Shown: piece by piece, positions 34,805-44,761 of the stretch
Position numbering within the stretch: the first letter of the stretch is position 1
Layout of the letters: every line of letters begins with the position of its first letter
Assembly (NCBI GenBank): GCA_016711125.1
Contig: JADJTQ010000002.1
Coordinates: forward strand, 62,001 to 126,000
DNA length: 64,000 bases
Source of the DNA: Saprospiraceae bacterium
GTDB lineage: Bacteria; Bacteroidota; Bacteroidia; Chitinophagales; Saprospiraceae
Reading direction: 5' to 3'
The notes under the pieces: model-generated
What the model saw: only the letters and a program-made list of their open reading frames with translations
The model's database searches: none
Told to the model about the DNA's origin: nothing
Program-made: the position numbers and the translations under genes

Positions 34805-37018
34805 CTATGTTTTGATGAACTTCGAGTTGTTGATACCGTTTGAGGACTTTAACTGCAGGAAATATATTCCGGGTTGGAGGTTCGAAATATCCAATAATTG
34901 TGCATCCCCCAAATCTCTAAACTCCTTGATCTTTCTTCCACTAGCGGTATAAATCGAAACTTCATTAATTTGCTGGTTATACCCTTTCGAATCGATTATC
35001 AGGTACTGCTGCACCGGGTTTGGATAGATCTGAAAAAATTCAGTTTCCTCTCGGGTAGCCGTCGACATTTGATCCAGTTTTCCTACCACTGACCAGGCAC
35101 TTTCTCCAGATTCATTTTGCTGTTTTACCCTCCACCAAATCACATCACTACTCTCTAAATGAGCAATGTCATACTGATCCTGGGTTATGCCAGACTTTTC
35201 CTCAACGATATCGGCAAATAAAGAGTCATTGGCCAATTGAACCCGAGCTGATAGACTGATTTCGTCGTTCTTCCAGGTTAAGGGCGACTTCTTCCATGTA
35301 TCGAGGCTGGGTCGTGGATAGGTCAAAATCGGTGGGGGCGGCACATCGTATTTATCTTGCCCCTGGGGAATAAAGGCACTCAATTCGTGCAAAGCAGCCC
35401 AGCCTGGCGCTTGAGGAATACGAACTCGCACAAAACCCACATCCTTTATCAGAGATCCATCACTGGGTTTGTAGGTCAGTGTTTCCAGATTCACCCGCTC
35501 CGCGGCAAAAGTGTGAATGGTCTGATAGGTGGCGCTGCTACTGCGTTTTACCTGAATCTCATGAGTATAAAAAAACGGATCATCAGAGCCGGTCTCCACC
35601 ACTATTTGAATGGCCTGAAGATCGTAACGGTCCTGCAAGTCAACTTCCACCCACTGAGGTGGATCAGATCCCGCAATCCAGGGCGTTTGGGTAGCATTGC
35701 CATCCACCACATTTCCACTGATAAATTCTTGCCATTCCATGGAGGCTTTGGTCGGTTTTTGCAGTGCTACATTGGTGTCGGGCAAAGCTGGTATACATGG
35801 ATCATCCTTGGTGTCGGGAGAAAGCACTTTGCCAATAAACGCTCCGGCATCGCTGCCAGCCCAGGGGTCGTCCGGATTGCTCACATTTTTACGATGACGA
35901 TCCCAGGTCCAGTATAAAAACCCTTGCACTCCATAACTACAGGCATCTGATTGCCAGTGATCGGCAAGTTGTGCTGCCAGATATACCTCTGCTGCATTGG
36001 GCAGAAAGGTGCCAAATTCTCCGAGAATCACCGGTTTTTCAGTATAATTAATGATCTGATAGTTTTCCGCTTCCAATTGAAAATCGTGGAACCCAGCGTA
36101 GGCATGGATATCGAAGAAATCGAGTTCAGATCTTTCCAGAGCGGCCTTAAAAGGCACGATCCGAGGATCATTCTCACGCAGGATATTGGGATCGTTTGGA
36201 GTGAAAAATCCGACGCAAACCAATGCTTGCGAGTCTACTGACTTTATTGCATTTCGAGTCATGTTTGCCCAATAGATTAGGGCATCATCAGCCATCTTTT
36301 CTTTTTCGGCATTAGAATTCATGTTATAGCTTTTGCCATTGGCTGTGATCACCATACTACAGGTTTTAGTAAAAGGAGGCTGATTATATTCTACGAAAAA
36401 CTCATTACGCAGTTCGTAAGCCCAGATTACTTCCATTGGAGCACCGGCATTCTTTAATACGTTGACAAAATCAGTAAAAAATTTCTCATAGAGTTCGACA
36501 CCCTTGGGGCTCATTACCAGACAATTACCTCCAAAGAAATCACCTGAACTTTCACAATTCTGATGTGCCGGGCCACTGTAATCACCAGCATCAGGTAGCC
36601 AATTGGCCGTGAGCATTACCGATAGTTTGTAGGTCTTGGCCTGCCTCAGCAGACTAGCAATATTTTGGATATAGGCAGGTACAAGTCCATTATTGTCGGC
36701 AATACAACGTGTGTCGCGGCATAGGTCAACGAATACTCGCACCGCATTATAGCCCAAAGCCGCCATACGTTGAAAATCGTCGTCAATCTCAATTGGATCA
36801 TGATTGTCGGGAATGAACAACTGCGATTCTCCATGGGGTCCATTTGGTGATTGAACCAGTTGAATATAGTTGAAGCCGTGGGGTTTGAAGACTTCCTTCG
36901 TTCCAGTATGATAAAATTCTGCCTGGCCATTGCTTTGGCGGATGGCAATACGGTTGGGTTGGGAAACCGCTCCTACAGAAAAAATCAATAAAAAGACAAA
37001 AGTCAAAAGTTTAAGCAT
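34805..37018 (-). CDS. secreted GH5-type glycoside hydrolase with discoidin domain and T9SS tail
   Basis: 737 residues. Signal peptide (LLTFVFLLIFSVGAVS), then a GH5/clan A TIM barrel: FKPHGFNYIQL, YNAVRVFVDLC, the acid/base Glu in WAYELRNEF (~residue 205) and the nucleophile Glu in PVILGEFGTF (~335). Residues ~425-565 form a F5/8-type-C (discoidin) carbohydrate-binding domain (GNVVDGNATQTPWIAG, WVEVDLQDRYDLQAIQIV). The last ~80 residues are a type IX secretion sorting domain (FQIYPNPVQQYLII ... LQPGIYFLQLKSSNG). Extracellular beta-mannan or beta-glucan hydrolase; the exact substrate cannot be told. Confidence 0.88.
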   Translation of the reverse strand: MLKLLTFVFLLIFSVGAVSQPNRIAIRQSNGQAEFYHTGTKEVFKPHGFNYIQLVQSPNGPHGESQLFIPDNHDPIEIDDDFQRMAALGYNAVRVFVDLCRDTRCIADNNGLVPAYIQNIASLLRQAKTYKLSVMLTANWLPDAGDYSGPAHQNCESSGDFFGGNCLVMSPKGVELYEKFFTDFVNVLKNAGAPMEVIWAYELRNEFFVEYNQPPFTKTCSMVITANGKSYNMNSNAEKEKMADDALIYWANMTRNAIKSVDSQALVCVGFFTPNDPNILRENDPRIVPFKAALERSELDFFDIHAYAGFHDFQLEAENYQIINYTEKPVILGEFGTFLPNAAEVYLAAQLADHWQSDACSYGVQGFLYWTWDRHRKNVSNPDDPWAGSDAGAFIGKVLSPDTKDDPCIPALPDTNVALQKPTKASMEWQEFISGNVVDGNATQTPWIAGSDPPQWVEVDLQDRYDLQAIQIVVETGSDDPFFYTHEIQVKRSSSATYQTIHTFAAERVNLETLTYKPSDGSLIKDVGFVRVRIPQAPGWAALHELSAFIPQGQDKYDVPPPPILTYPRPSLDTWKKSPLTWKNDEISLSARVQLANDSLFADIVEEKSGITQDQYDIAHLESSDVIWWRVKQQNESGESAWSVVGKLDQMSTATREETEFFQIYPNPVQQYLIIDSKGYNQQINEVSIYTASGRKIKEFRDLGDAQLLDISNLQPGIYFLQLKSSNGINNSKFIKT

Positions 37019-37100
37019 GACCCTGTATAATCTTCCTTAAAAGATATGAAAAGACTTCACTTTTGCAAGTGATTAAGATGAATGTTTTATTTGACCCGCT

Positions 37101-37205
37101 TATACATTGGATTTCCCAATGCATAATTTCACAATTGAGAATCAAGCAATTAGACTGAGGATATGAAAACCAAAGTGGTGATTTTCCAAAATCAGGTTTT
37201 AACCC
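37101..37205 (+). repeat. dispersed intergenic repeat, copy C
   Basis: Shares AATCAAGCAATTAGACTGAG and TGAAAACCAAAGTGGTGATT with copy A and TTGGATTT..CAATGCATA with copy D. The rest of the gap 37019-37385 holds no gene. Confidence 0.6.
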
Positions 37206-37385
37206 TGAAGGATGTATTTGTTCTGGTTTCCCTAAAAACTAACCTTCAACCTCAGAAATCCCTCCCAAGGCGATTCAGGAGCATAGTGATACCTACTATC
37301 ATATCATTTAATCAGATTTCCCCAATCTTTTGCGTTCTTATCTCCTCGCCTTTAGATTAAAAAAAGTTGATCATCGATAGAAACA

Positions 37386-38111
37386 TCAGATCTCACCATG
37401 ATTCCTGGCTATGTACAATGCCTCTTGTGTGTTTTTGACATTCATTTTTGTGATCATATTTCTGCAATGCTTGTCAACCGTAAGTCTACTAATATAAAGG
37501 TGTTGTGATATCTGATAACTGGACCACCCTTTCCCTATATAATCAAGTATCTCCCTTTCGCGATTACTCAGTACGCTCTCATAGCCCTGTATCTGATTAA
37601 ATCTTAGTTGCACCCGGGTACTGCTTGGACCTAAGAACTGATATACAAACCGCTTAAATGGTATCAAACCTGTCACGTCAGTCAATTTACCTAGTGAATA
37701 ACGCATGAGACCGTTAGTGTCTCTTTCCAGAATGGTGGTATACTTCATAATCACTCTTTCATCGGATGTCTGGTAGAGGCACATGGTATAATCATTTTCC
37801 AATGCAGCATCCAGTCCTGCATCAAACCCACATTTAATCACGCTATGGACAAATTGTAATACTTCGTTGAAATCACCACCGATATGCTCGTAAAGCGGTG
37901 TTAGTTCATTTTGATGGGTTCTATCTATGCCGGTAATCCGATTGAAGTTAGGCGTTAGTGGCTCCAGTTGAGCACGTTGACAATCTATTATGTATACAGC
38001 TTCATTGGGAAAGTGTAGGTATTTGTGCAAAATAGACTCAATGCATAGACTCCCCTCGTAGGTCCCGTATTTCTGGGCAAGGTGCTCTTGTATAATTGAC
38101 TGGCCATTCAT
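37386..38111 (-). CDS. LuxR-type transcriptional regulator
   Basis: 241 residues. The C-terminal ~60 residues are a LuxR helix-turn-helix (LSNREREILDYIGKGWSSYQ, IDKHLYISRL-like ISQHLYISRLTVDKH, KMNVKNTQEAL). The N-terminal ~170 residues include a PAS-like fold (AVYIIDCQRAQLEPLTPNF, KYTTILERDTNGLMRYSLGKLTDVTG). This layout matches the PAS-LuxR protein at 45570, so they are probably paralogs. No receiver domain. The signal sensed is unknown. Confidence 0.82.
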   Translation of the reverse strand: MNGQSIIQEHLAQKYGTYEGSLCIESILHKYLHFPNEAVYIIDCQRAQLEPLTPNFNRITGIDRTHQNELTPLYEHIGGDFNEVLQFVHSVIKCGFDAGLDAALENDYTMCLYQTSDERVIMKYTTILERDTNGLMRYSLGKLTDVTGLIPFKRFVYQFLGPSSTRVQLRFNQIQGYESVLSNREREILDYIGKGWSSYQISQHLYISRLTVDKHCRNMITKMNVKNTQEALYIARNHGEI

Positions 38112-38128
38112 TGATTGCCGGGTGTGTC

Positions 38129-38144
38129 GTATTTCTAAAAATAC
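38129..38144. promoter_or_regulatory. imperfect palindrome before the LuxR gene
   Basis: GTATTTCTAAAAATAC, 14 of 16 positions symmetric, 18 bases upstream of the LuxR start. Possible autoregulatory site. The rest of the 38112-38450 gap shows no gene. Confidence 0.35.
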
Positions 38145-38450
38145 AAAATTTAGATCAATAGTATAACATCATGGGCCGATATCATATGCATGAATCTATC
38201 CCGACCTCAATTAGCTATTTATCCACACCTGCCGATCGCATCCCACCAGTGATGGGAATTGAGGTAAGCTATGACGTGCAGCTAATCATCAGTACCATCC
38301 GAAAGGCAGTAAGCATCAATATGACGAGGTCTCTGATTAACGAGTCGGAGATGGTCACCAAAAAGCAGTGGGTGTCAGTATGACCAGTTTTGCGCGTAGG
38401 GATGTGCCTCGAGAATACAATGTGGCAAAAAGACCTGTCAACCATGCTAA

Positions 38451-38612
38451 TTAATCACAATTTCCAATATCTACCATAAGCTGTGCACAAAACAACACTT
38501 GAAATCCCGGCATCAACTCATCGTAGTCATTGAGAGCATAATGTATCCTAAGTTCAAATTGACAATTTTCTGATCTGGAACGATAAAATAATCCCTTGAT
38601 CGTTCTCAGCAT
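38451..38612 (-). pseudogene. fragment of a 3-coathanger-stack C-terminus
   Basis: 53 codons ending DYDELMPGFQVLFCAQLMVDIGNCD, closely matching the end of the 40039 protein (ELMPGFAVELGARLQVDIGDCDN). No signal peptide or upstream domain remains. Together with the 40039 gene it brackets the methyltransferase/GNAT-like pair, suggesting a duplicated gene of which one copy decayed. Confidence 0.55.
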
Positions 38613-38672
38613 GGGACTCGCCAGCTTATAGCCGACATGTGAACTTCATATACCTTTCTTCTCAGCTCGGTT

Positions 38673-39382
38673 TTACTTCCTATTCACAAAGACATTTAGA
38701 TTTGCTTGGTCAGCATAAACCAATTCTGTTGGAAAAATACTCTTAAAATTCTGATTTTCAAATACTTCCTTCTGCTCATCCAGTTCGATAAAAGAATATT
38801 CACCAACAACGTTATTCCTATTGATTTTCCTGTTGAATCTCAACATTTGGATCGTCGGATAAAATAACTGTATTAGTTCGGCCAGCGCTGTGAAAAAACC
38901 CTTTCTCTCAATACTTTTAGCTATATGGTCTTTATAAATATTTACCGCCCTAAAATCTCTATTTAGGTTCGAGATAAGCACTACACCTTGTGGCTTGCAG
39001 ACTCTCTTTAGTTCAGTAATAACACTTTCCCATTCTTCACTTCTTAACGTGTAAAGTACATTATTAGAAACAATCCTATCAAATTTATTATCCTCAAACG
39101 GCAATCTATCCTTAATTGAGTGTTTGACAATCGGTGTTTGAGGAAACTTAGAACTTAATCTTTCAGCGCTTCCTCTGAATTGTCTAATCCTATGACATTT
39201 ACATCATTTGGTAAAAAATATTGAAGATTTCCTGTACCTGCTCCCAAATCTAAAATAGTCATGCCTGACTTGACGTCCAGATGTTTGACAATACTTTCAA
39301 ATAGCTCCTGATAGGGAATCACTTTCAAGAGAATATCATAATATCTGAAGTATTGTTTCCAAAAATCATTTTGATAGTTCAT
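38673..39382 (-). CDS. class I SAM-dependent methyltransferase (frameshifted)
   Basis: About 236 codons. The N-terminal frame has SAM motif I, MTILDLGAGTGNLQYF, and VIGLDNSEEAL. It breaks near 39160-39172 and goes on in another frame with ERLSSKFPQTPIVKHSIKD, then LPFEDNKFDRIVSNNVLYTL (motif post-II) and CKPQGVVLISNLN. One missing base restores a normal-sized UbiE/Methyltransf_11-like enzyme. It overlaps the GNAT-like gene upstream by 17 bases, so both are translated together. Substrate unknown, possibly a small acylated molecule made by the partner. Confidence 0.75.
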
Positions 39383-39959
39383 AAATTAAAGCTTTTTCTA
39401 ATTCATCTTTCTTTATGATATTCCTATTTCTCTCTCTTCTTAAAAACTTGGAAATCACAATTTCCCATACGCCTCGAGCAAAATCCCGTCTTCTCGCTAA
39501 AAAGATAAAGGTGCCACGGTTAGCAAGAAAGTCTTGATGAAACAATAAAGAATTTTTTGGGTAACCATACATCTTGGCTAAGCCTTCCGAATTAGTACCA
39601 AATAATATAAATTTATTTTCTTGTGCTTTTACCGCATAGGCCATTTTTAGCCAAAATTTTGCGTTGGATATCGGGTTCTTTCTGAACTTCCTTTCTATCC
39701 AAAAGCAACACACCTCACAAAACACTTCCTCAGTAAAATACTCAGTGATATGTTCGAGATTCGATTTGGAAACAAAAACCTCAATGGTTCTATAGGGTCC
39801 TTTTTTACCTAATATAAATCCTCCTACAATTTCATCTTTTTCTGTAAAAACAAAGACATCAGATTTATCAAGGTATTCAATAGGAAGTTTCAAATCAGAT
39901 ATTCCTTCGTATTTTCTCTTAAAGATTAAATACTCTTCCTGTTTTTCAGTCTTTCTCAT
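39366..39959 (-). CDS. GNAT-like protein of unknown function
   Basis: 197 residues, soluble. The segment DVFVFTEKDEIVGGFILGKKGPYRTIEVF has the beta-strand arrangement of acetyl/acyltransferases (substrate-side strands of a GNAT fold), followed by EVCCFWIERKFR and WLKMAYAVKAQENKFILFGTNSEGLAKMYG. The usual Q/RxxGxG/A acetyl-CoA loop is not evident, so acyl-ACP or another donor, or no catalysis, is possible. Its C-terminal 17 bases overlap the methyltransferase start. Low G+C content compared with neighbours hints at transfer. Confidence 0.5.
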   Translation of the reverse strand: MRKTEKQEEYLIFKRKYEGISDLKLPIEYLDKSDVFVFTEKDEIVGGFILGKKGPYRTIEVFVSKSNLEHITEYFTEEVFCEVCCFWIERKFRKNPISNAKFWLKMAYAVKAQENKFILFGTNSEGLAKMYGYPKNSLLFHQDFLANRGTFIFLARRRDFARGVWEIVISKFLRRERNRNIIKKDELEKALIYELSK

Positions 39960-40038
39960 TTTGTTTCTTAATGACAGAGAACTATTGACATACTTATAAA
40001 GAATTCAACTCGGCTCTTTGTTAATCCTATATCCAACA

Positions 40039-40566
40039 CTAATTATCACAATCGCCAATATCCACCTGTAGCCGTGCACCCAACTCCACAGCAAATCCCG
40101 GCATTAATTCCACGTAATCGCCGGCTGTGAAATAGATGTCTTCCAAATTACTACTGGTAATAATTCCATCGGAGGTAAGGGTCATGCCAGCACAAAAATC
40201 AGATTGGTGCGGATCATTGGCAAGAATGGCAGCCGTTGCTTCGATCATGGGAGTGCCTCCAAGAAAACCACAGTACATCGGATCCGTTACAATATTAAGG
40301 TGAAGGTCGACAATACTATCACATCCATTTGTGGCCTGCAAGGTATATTGGTAATCTCCAGAATCACGTAGCGTATCTCCTCCGATTACAAAATAAAAAC
40401 ACTCATTGGCATATAGCTCCACGAAGATCGTTGCAGCTGTTTGTGCTTCTTCAAAAGTGGAAAAATGTTCAGGTGCTCGAACTGGATCGTTATTAACTAC
40501 CCATTTGTTTTGAGAAACAACAATACCAGGTAGGGAAGCGAAAATCAACAAAATTATATGTCCCAT
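40039..40566 (-). CDS. secreted protein with 3-coathanger-stack C-terminus
   Basis: 175 residues. Signal peptide (GHIILLIFASLPGIVVS), a middle part containing GGDTLRDSGDYQYTLQATNGCDSIVDLHL, a motif common in Bacteroidota surface proteins, and a C-terminal coathanger-type region (SNLEDIYFTAGDYVELMPGF, VDIGDC). The same C-terminal pattern ends the two giant proteins at 20.6-28.4 kb, only much shorter here. Extracellular, role unknown. Confidence 0.7.
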   Translation of the reverse strand: MGHIILLIFASLPGIVVSQNKWVVNNDPVRAPEHFSTFEEAQTAATIFVELYANECFYFVIGGDTLRDSGDYQYTLQATNGCDSIVDLHLNIVTDPMYCGFLGGTPMIEATAAILANDPHQSDFCAGMTLTSDGIITSSNLEDIYFTAGDYVELMPGFAVELGARLQVDIGDCDN

Positions 40567-40748
40567 AATATCTATTTTTATCAGGTTAAGATTTGATTAC
40601 TTCTCTGTATCACATTCAAAAAACCACCGGCATCACCTACTTACTTATCATTCTCTTTATCGTGGGATGATATTGCCCATTCTAAACTGCTGGTCTACAC
40701 AATCACTGCTCTACAACAATTGATCTCGACGATCTTAAATCTGCATTT

Positions 40749-41075
40749 TCAGGCTATCACTCCCTTCTCAAAAGCAATTCTAATTAATTGAGCCATATTA
40801 CGAGCTCCAAATTTATTCATTAAAGATTTTCTATACGTTTTGATGGTTTCGGGGCTCAAAAACAGATCACTAGCGATCTCAATAGTTGAGTGACCAGATG
40901 AAATCAACTCCAGTATTTCAATTTCGCGTTCCGTGATTGGCCGATAAATTGTGGCCACATCAATATTACTCTGCATTTGTTTTAGTTTCAATGAAATGAA
41001 TTTCGAATCACTTGAAGACTGATTTTTTACTTCAAAAAATGTGTCCTGTGCTAATTTCCTAAAGTAATTTCTCAA
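40749..41075 (-). CDS. short LuxR-type DNA-binding protein
   Basis: 108 residues. The C-terminal 62 residues form a LuxR helix-turn-helix (ITEREIEILELISSGHSTIE, LFLSPETIKTYRKSLMNKFG). The N-terminal ~40 residues have no recognisable sensor domain, so it is a stand-alone effector, or lost an N-terminal sensor. A perfect 18-bp palindrome lies 38 bases upstream of its start, a good place for self-control. Confidence 0.82.
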   Translation of the reverse strand: MRNYFRKLAQDTFFEVKNQSSSDSKFISLKLKQMQSNIDVATIYRPITEREIEILELISSGHSTIEIASDLFLSPETIKTYRKSLMNKFGARNMAQLIRIAFEKGVIA

Positions 41076-41112
41076 TTCACTCCCAAGAAAAAGTATTTAA
41101 ACTATTTCCGCA

Positions 41113-41130
41113 ATACTCATTAATGAGTAT
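41113..41130. promoter_or_regulatory. perfect 18-bp palindrome, copy 1
   Basis: ATACTCATTAATGAGTAT, preceded by CA. The same 20 bases occur at 44176-44195. Flanks are also alike (AAGAAAAAG about 30 bases before, TCCAG(G/A)TG(C/T)G about 45 after), so a whole upstream region of ~150 bp was duplicated. Confidence 0.7.
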
Positions 41131-41271
41131 TTTTTACCCTCCCCTTTAATACTAAATAGATGGTTTAGAAGTCCAGGTGCGGGTGTTGCATAAAAGTAAA
41201 CACAAACGAGACCCCTGACAATTCTGCTTATAAGGAAAATAAAATATCAATTTATGGGTAGAAATGATTAA

Positions 41272-41481
41272 TTAAGCCTTGGGACAGCTTATGGCGCTCC
41301 ATTCCCTCCAGTAATCTTTTTGTGACGGTCCAAGTTGGAAGAAGCCTCCCAAATTTGCGATTTTGACTTTCACGGTATTGATCCCCAATAATTCTTTGGG
41401 TTTCTTTTGGTTTGCAGACCGAGACCGTGGTCTTGCACCTTTTATTTCCAAATTAGTTTCTAACATCTTCCCTTCCATCAA
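41272..41481 (-). CDS. small hypothetical ORF (69 aa)
   Basis: Basic product (ARPRSRSANQKKPKELLGIN, then IANLGGFFQLGPSQKDYW) on the same strand as its neighbours, between the secreted protein gene and the LuxR gene. Not recognised; coding status uncertain. Confidence 0.3.
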   Translation of the reverse strand: MMEGKMLETNLEIKGARPRSRSANQKKPKELLGINTVKVKIANLGGFFQLGPSQKDYWREWSAISCPKA

Positions 41482-41523
41482 ATTCCATCCATATCAACAA
41501 AACATATTAAAGAAGAATATTCA

Positions 41524-43952
41524 CTACTCTTGCACCTCCACAATTTCAACTTCTGGATCCATCACTACCGTACCCTCATTAGCAAAAATACCTCCACTAC
41601 TGCCCGCCAGGTATTCGATCACTACATCTTTGAGCATGAGGTCACCGAAATTCTCAAATGCATTCATGCCGACGCTCGGATTGACAATAAAATGTACTCC
41701 GTGCATGATCACATGAGCACCATTCGCGATTTCAATGGATTGCGCATTGGGAGTACCATCAATCGGAATGTCATACTGTGGATGACCAATAATCGTAAGA
41801 TCTTTATCAATAATTAATTTCCCACTTTGCAGACAAATGGAATCGCCACTCAATAAGGAACTGATATAAACCGTGTCCCAGGAGATGCACAATCGATGGC
41901 ATTTCGCAGAGACCCTTCACCAGTATCGTTGTTGGTGGAGACCGTACAATTGCCTAGATCGGAGACAAATATAAATTCGAAATTAAAACCTGCTTCCGAC
42001 CAACGGTTGTCCCATTCAAAATAATGGCGCACACCCATACTTACGGGAAATGATACTTGAGTGGCATAGGAATTTCCCCCTGGCACCAAAATACATTCAT
42101 CATCACCTGATATAGTGGGAGTCAAATTCATACAATCTCCAGAATAGACAAACAAACGAGTATCGACACCAAAAAGACAAGATTCGATATGAATAGTGCC
42201 AGCTTGGATTGCATCAAAATAGTACCAATCTGCATGGACAGCTTGATCACAAGAATAACAGCCGCGTCCATCCAGTGGGCCTTCAGCACTAATAATTCCA
42301 TTACCTTTTATTTCTCGTGCGCTTATACAATAGTTTCCATCGGTAGCAGGGACAATTTCAGTTTCGAGATAAATAGCAGCAACACTTTTATAGTAGTCTG
42401 GTACTAGAGACCAGTTCCCCGTAGTTTGCGCAATGGTGGTGAGTTGATACAATGGATATGTTTCTGTCATATCTTGAGCGATCTGGCTATTCGCATTAAT
42501 ATAGCTTGCGATGGCTAGATAGGTTCTGCCACTTTGCATGACGACATCCATTCCATTTGAGTTATTAAGACTGATCGAGAAGTTGCCTTCGGTTGGGTCA
42601 GCACTGGTGAAGGATTTTTCGCCTTGACCAATTACCCAGCCCACAGCTTGCATTGTTGTCAAATCTGTAGACGCATCGAAATTGACCAGATCAACAACAC
42701 TATTCAGTAAATCTTCTCCAGTTCTACTCACATTGATTGGAAGCTCTACCAGATATGCTTTTACCACCTGCCCTTTAAGACTTGTTCCAACAGCTGAACA
42801 TGAAAACCAAAAAACATTTACTTTCCTATTTGGCACTTCACTAGGAATCTCAAAGATGTTGGCAAAGCTGAAATCAGTATTAGGAAAATAAGCAGCGGAC
42901 GAATTAGCGGGATCAGGTACTTTTTTGAGTCGGCCATCACTAATAGAAAAGTTGATTATTTCCTCATTATTCGATTCTCTAATATCTGGGAAATCAGGTG
43001 AATTGACGGAATATTTCAAAAAGTATTCCCCCTCCGGAAGCAATCCAGGTGAGAAATCACTGGGGAAATCGTAGATGAGCTCTGAGGAGGGAGATAAAGA
43101 ACCAAGGGCACTAGATTGGGAATAGAATGCAACCTGGTCCTGATCTAGTACTTGGACGAGAACTTCGATATTGGTGCTTACGATGTCACCACTATTACGG
43201 ATTTTAATTTCGAGATCAACAGAATCATTGACAAAGAAGTATTGAGGTGAGATATAATTATCTGGTGCGGTAACAGCCAAAATTTCTAGTTCCGATCCTA
43301 TCGCATCGTAAAACCGCACATCATCCAAAAGCCAAAAATAATAATCTCCATCCCACACAAATTTCACTTGGACTGAGGCCTGATTAGCCGCATATTGAGA
43401 AATATCAAGCAACCGAATATCATTACGATCGGTTGACCTATTTGAATTGATCTCGTCATTAACCCGTATGGAGTCCCAGCTTGCTCCTCCATCGGTGCTG
43501 ACTTGCACATTAGAATTGGACGTACTAAAATCGACCCCGTTCTTAGAATAGTATCGGTAATATTGATGAAATAAGAGGATAACTTTACTTTGGCTGCTAA
43601 AATCCAGAATAGGAGAAAGCAGTTCTCCTCGCTGTGGACTTGGCGCAGGACCTGTCCCAGAGCCATTGCGATCTCCTCCGTTATCCAAGTAGTCAGAATC
43701 AAAAAGTGCTGCTCCTCCACCCGACTCTGAAATGATATCTTGACTATTGGCAAAAGCTCCCTGTGAGGTTCCATCAGAGGTCCAAATCCATAGTGCATCC
43801 GCATTATGAGAAGGATCGGAAGAACGGACCCCTATTGGAGTCCAGCCCTGTAGATCAGCATCAAAAGAATAATCGTATAGTAAATTCTGGGCTTCTAGCG
43901 AATAGTCACCAAGAACCACTATAATCATTATCGAGCAAAATACATGTTTCAT
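41524..43952 (-). CDS. large secreted protein of unknown function (frameshifted)
   Basis: About 809 codons if repaired. A signal peptide (MKHVFCSIMIIVVLGDYSLEA) is followed by a MAM/jelly-roll-like domain (~25-220: SFDADLQGWTPIGVR, LDDVRFYDA), an adhesion-type Ig region (~225-350, SVDLEIKIRNSGDIVSTNIEV), a middle region and a GNYCISAREI...WYYFDAIQAG module. The C-terminal part begins CTVSTNNDTGEGSLRNAIDCASPG, the usual opening of right-handed beta-helix regions. It breaks at CCC 41877-41879 and goes on as DTVYISSLLSGDSICL to the stop at 41524. One missing base restores ASPGDTVYI. It ends abruptly without a sorting tail. Confidence 0.72.
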
Positions 43953-44177
43953 CGTATTATCTTTGCTAAAACAAAAATTTGGCAGTCAATCTGTGATGTC
44001 TTACCGTCTCAATAGCACTCGAACTTAGATATCTGGGTCTGCGATTTCTCATCGTTTTTCTCATTTGTTTGCAATGATCCTTAGCCATTTCTCAGCAAAA
44101 ATCTCAATGCTTGAATTTTACCAGGCTTAAAACTTGAAAGCACATCAGCAAGAAAAAGCATTTTAAGTGTTTGTGCA

Positions 44178-44195
44178 ATACTCATTAATGAGTAT
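44178..44195. promoter_or_regulatory. perfect 18-bp palindrome, copy 2
   Basis: Same sequence as 41113-41130, 94 bases before the hydrolase/LuxR operon. The rest of the 43953-44288 gap holds no gene. Confidence 0.7.
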
Positions 44196-44288
44196 ATTAA
44201 GCAACCAAGGATCCAGATGTGCATTAGAATAAATAGGTAGGCTAAGGTTTGGAACTAAGGACATAAACACACAAACACCGACCATCAT

Positions 44289-44745
44289 ATGGATTTAACA
44301 GCTGATAGTCAACAGATTAGATATCATCGACCTGGGGCCGACAAGACATTTGTCATACTCATTCCAGGAGGTCCGAGTTTAATCATCGACGATCCCGGTA
44401 TAATACCTCAAATGTTGCCTCCGGCGTTGTTCACTGCCATCTCTTTTCAGCCATCCGGCACTTATGGCAACTTCAATAGCCCATTTCTGAAATCGATAAA
44501 GCGCTATGCCAATGAACTGAAGATGTTTGTGGACCGACTTCAGATTGATTCTTTACTATTTGCGGGGACACTCGTGGGGTCGAGCGCTGCTTCAGGAGTT
44601 CTTATATCGATATCCATTTTACAAAGTTTTAGGCGCTATCCTGATGAACAGTCCTACCTCGGACAAACTAGTTGGCGCAATTGAAAGAAAGGCTTCGGAG
44701 TTGCCAGAGCTTAAGGCAAAGAAACTAGCTTACTCTAATCGTTAA
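44289..44745 (+). pseudogene. alpha/beta hydrolase, frameshifted and C-terminally truncated
   Basis: 152 codons if repaired. The N-terminal half of an alpha/beta hydrolase is clear (VILIPGGPSLIID, VDRLQIDSLLFAG) up to the nucleophile elbow, which reads GHSWGRALLQEF only after a shift at GGGG 44563-44566 (one G too many). The product then stops at SNR, about 150 residues short of the family length, with no Asp or His of the triad. The frameshift may be an error, but the truncation is not explained by a one-base change. It is followed after 16 bases by a complete hydrolase. Confidence 0.65.
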
Positions 44746-44761
44746 TTTAAAATTGCTGTGT

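Noticed and set aside
38171..38383. A 70-codon plus-strand frame upstream of the LuxR gene.
   Set aside because: No ribosome site, no recognisable domain, and composition like non-coding DNA.
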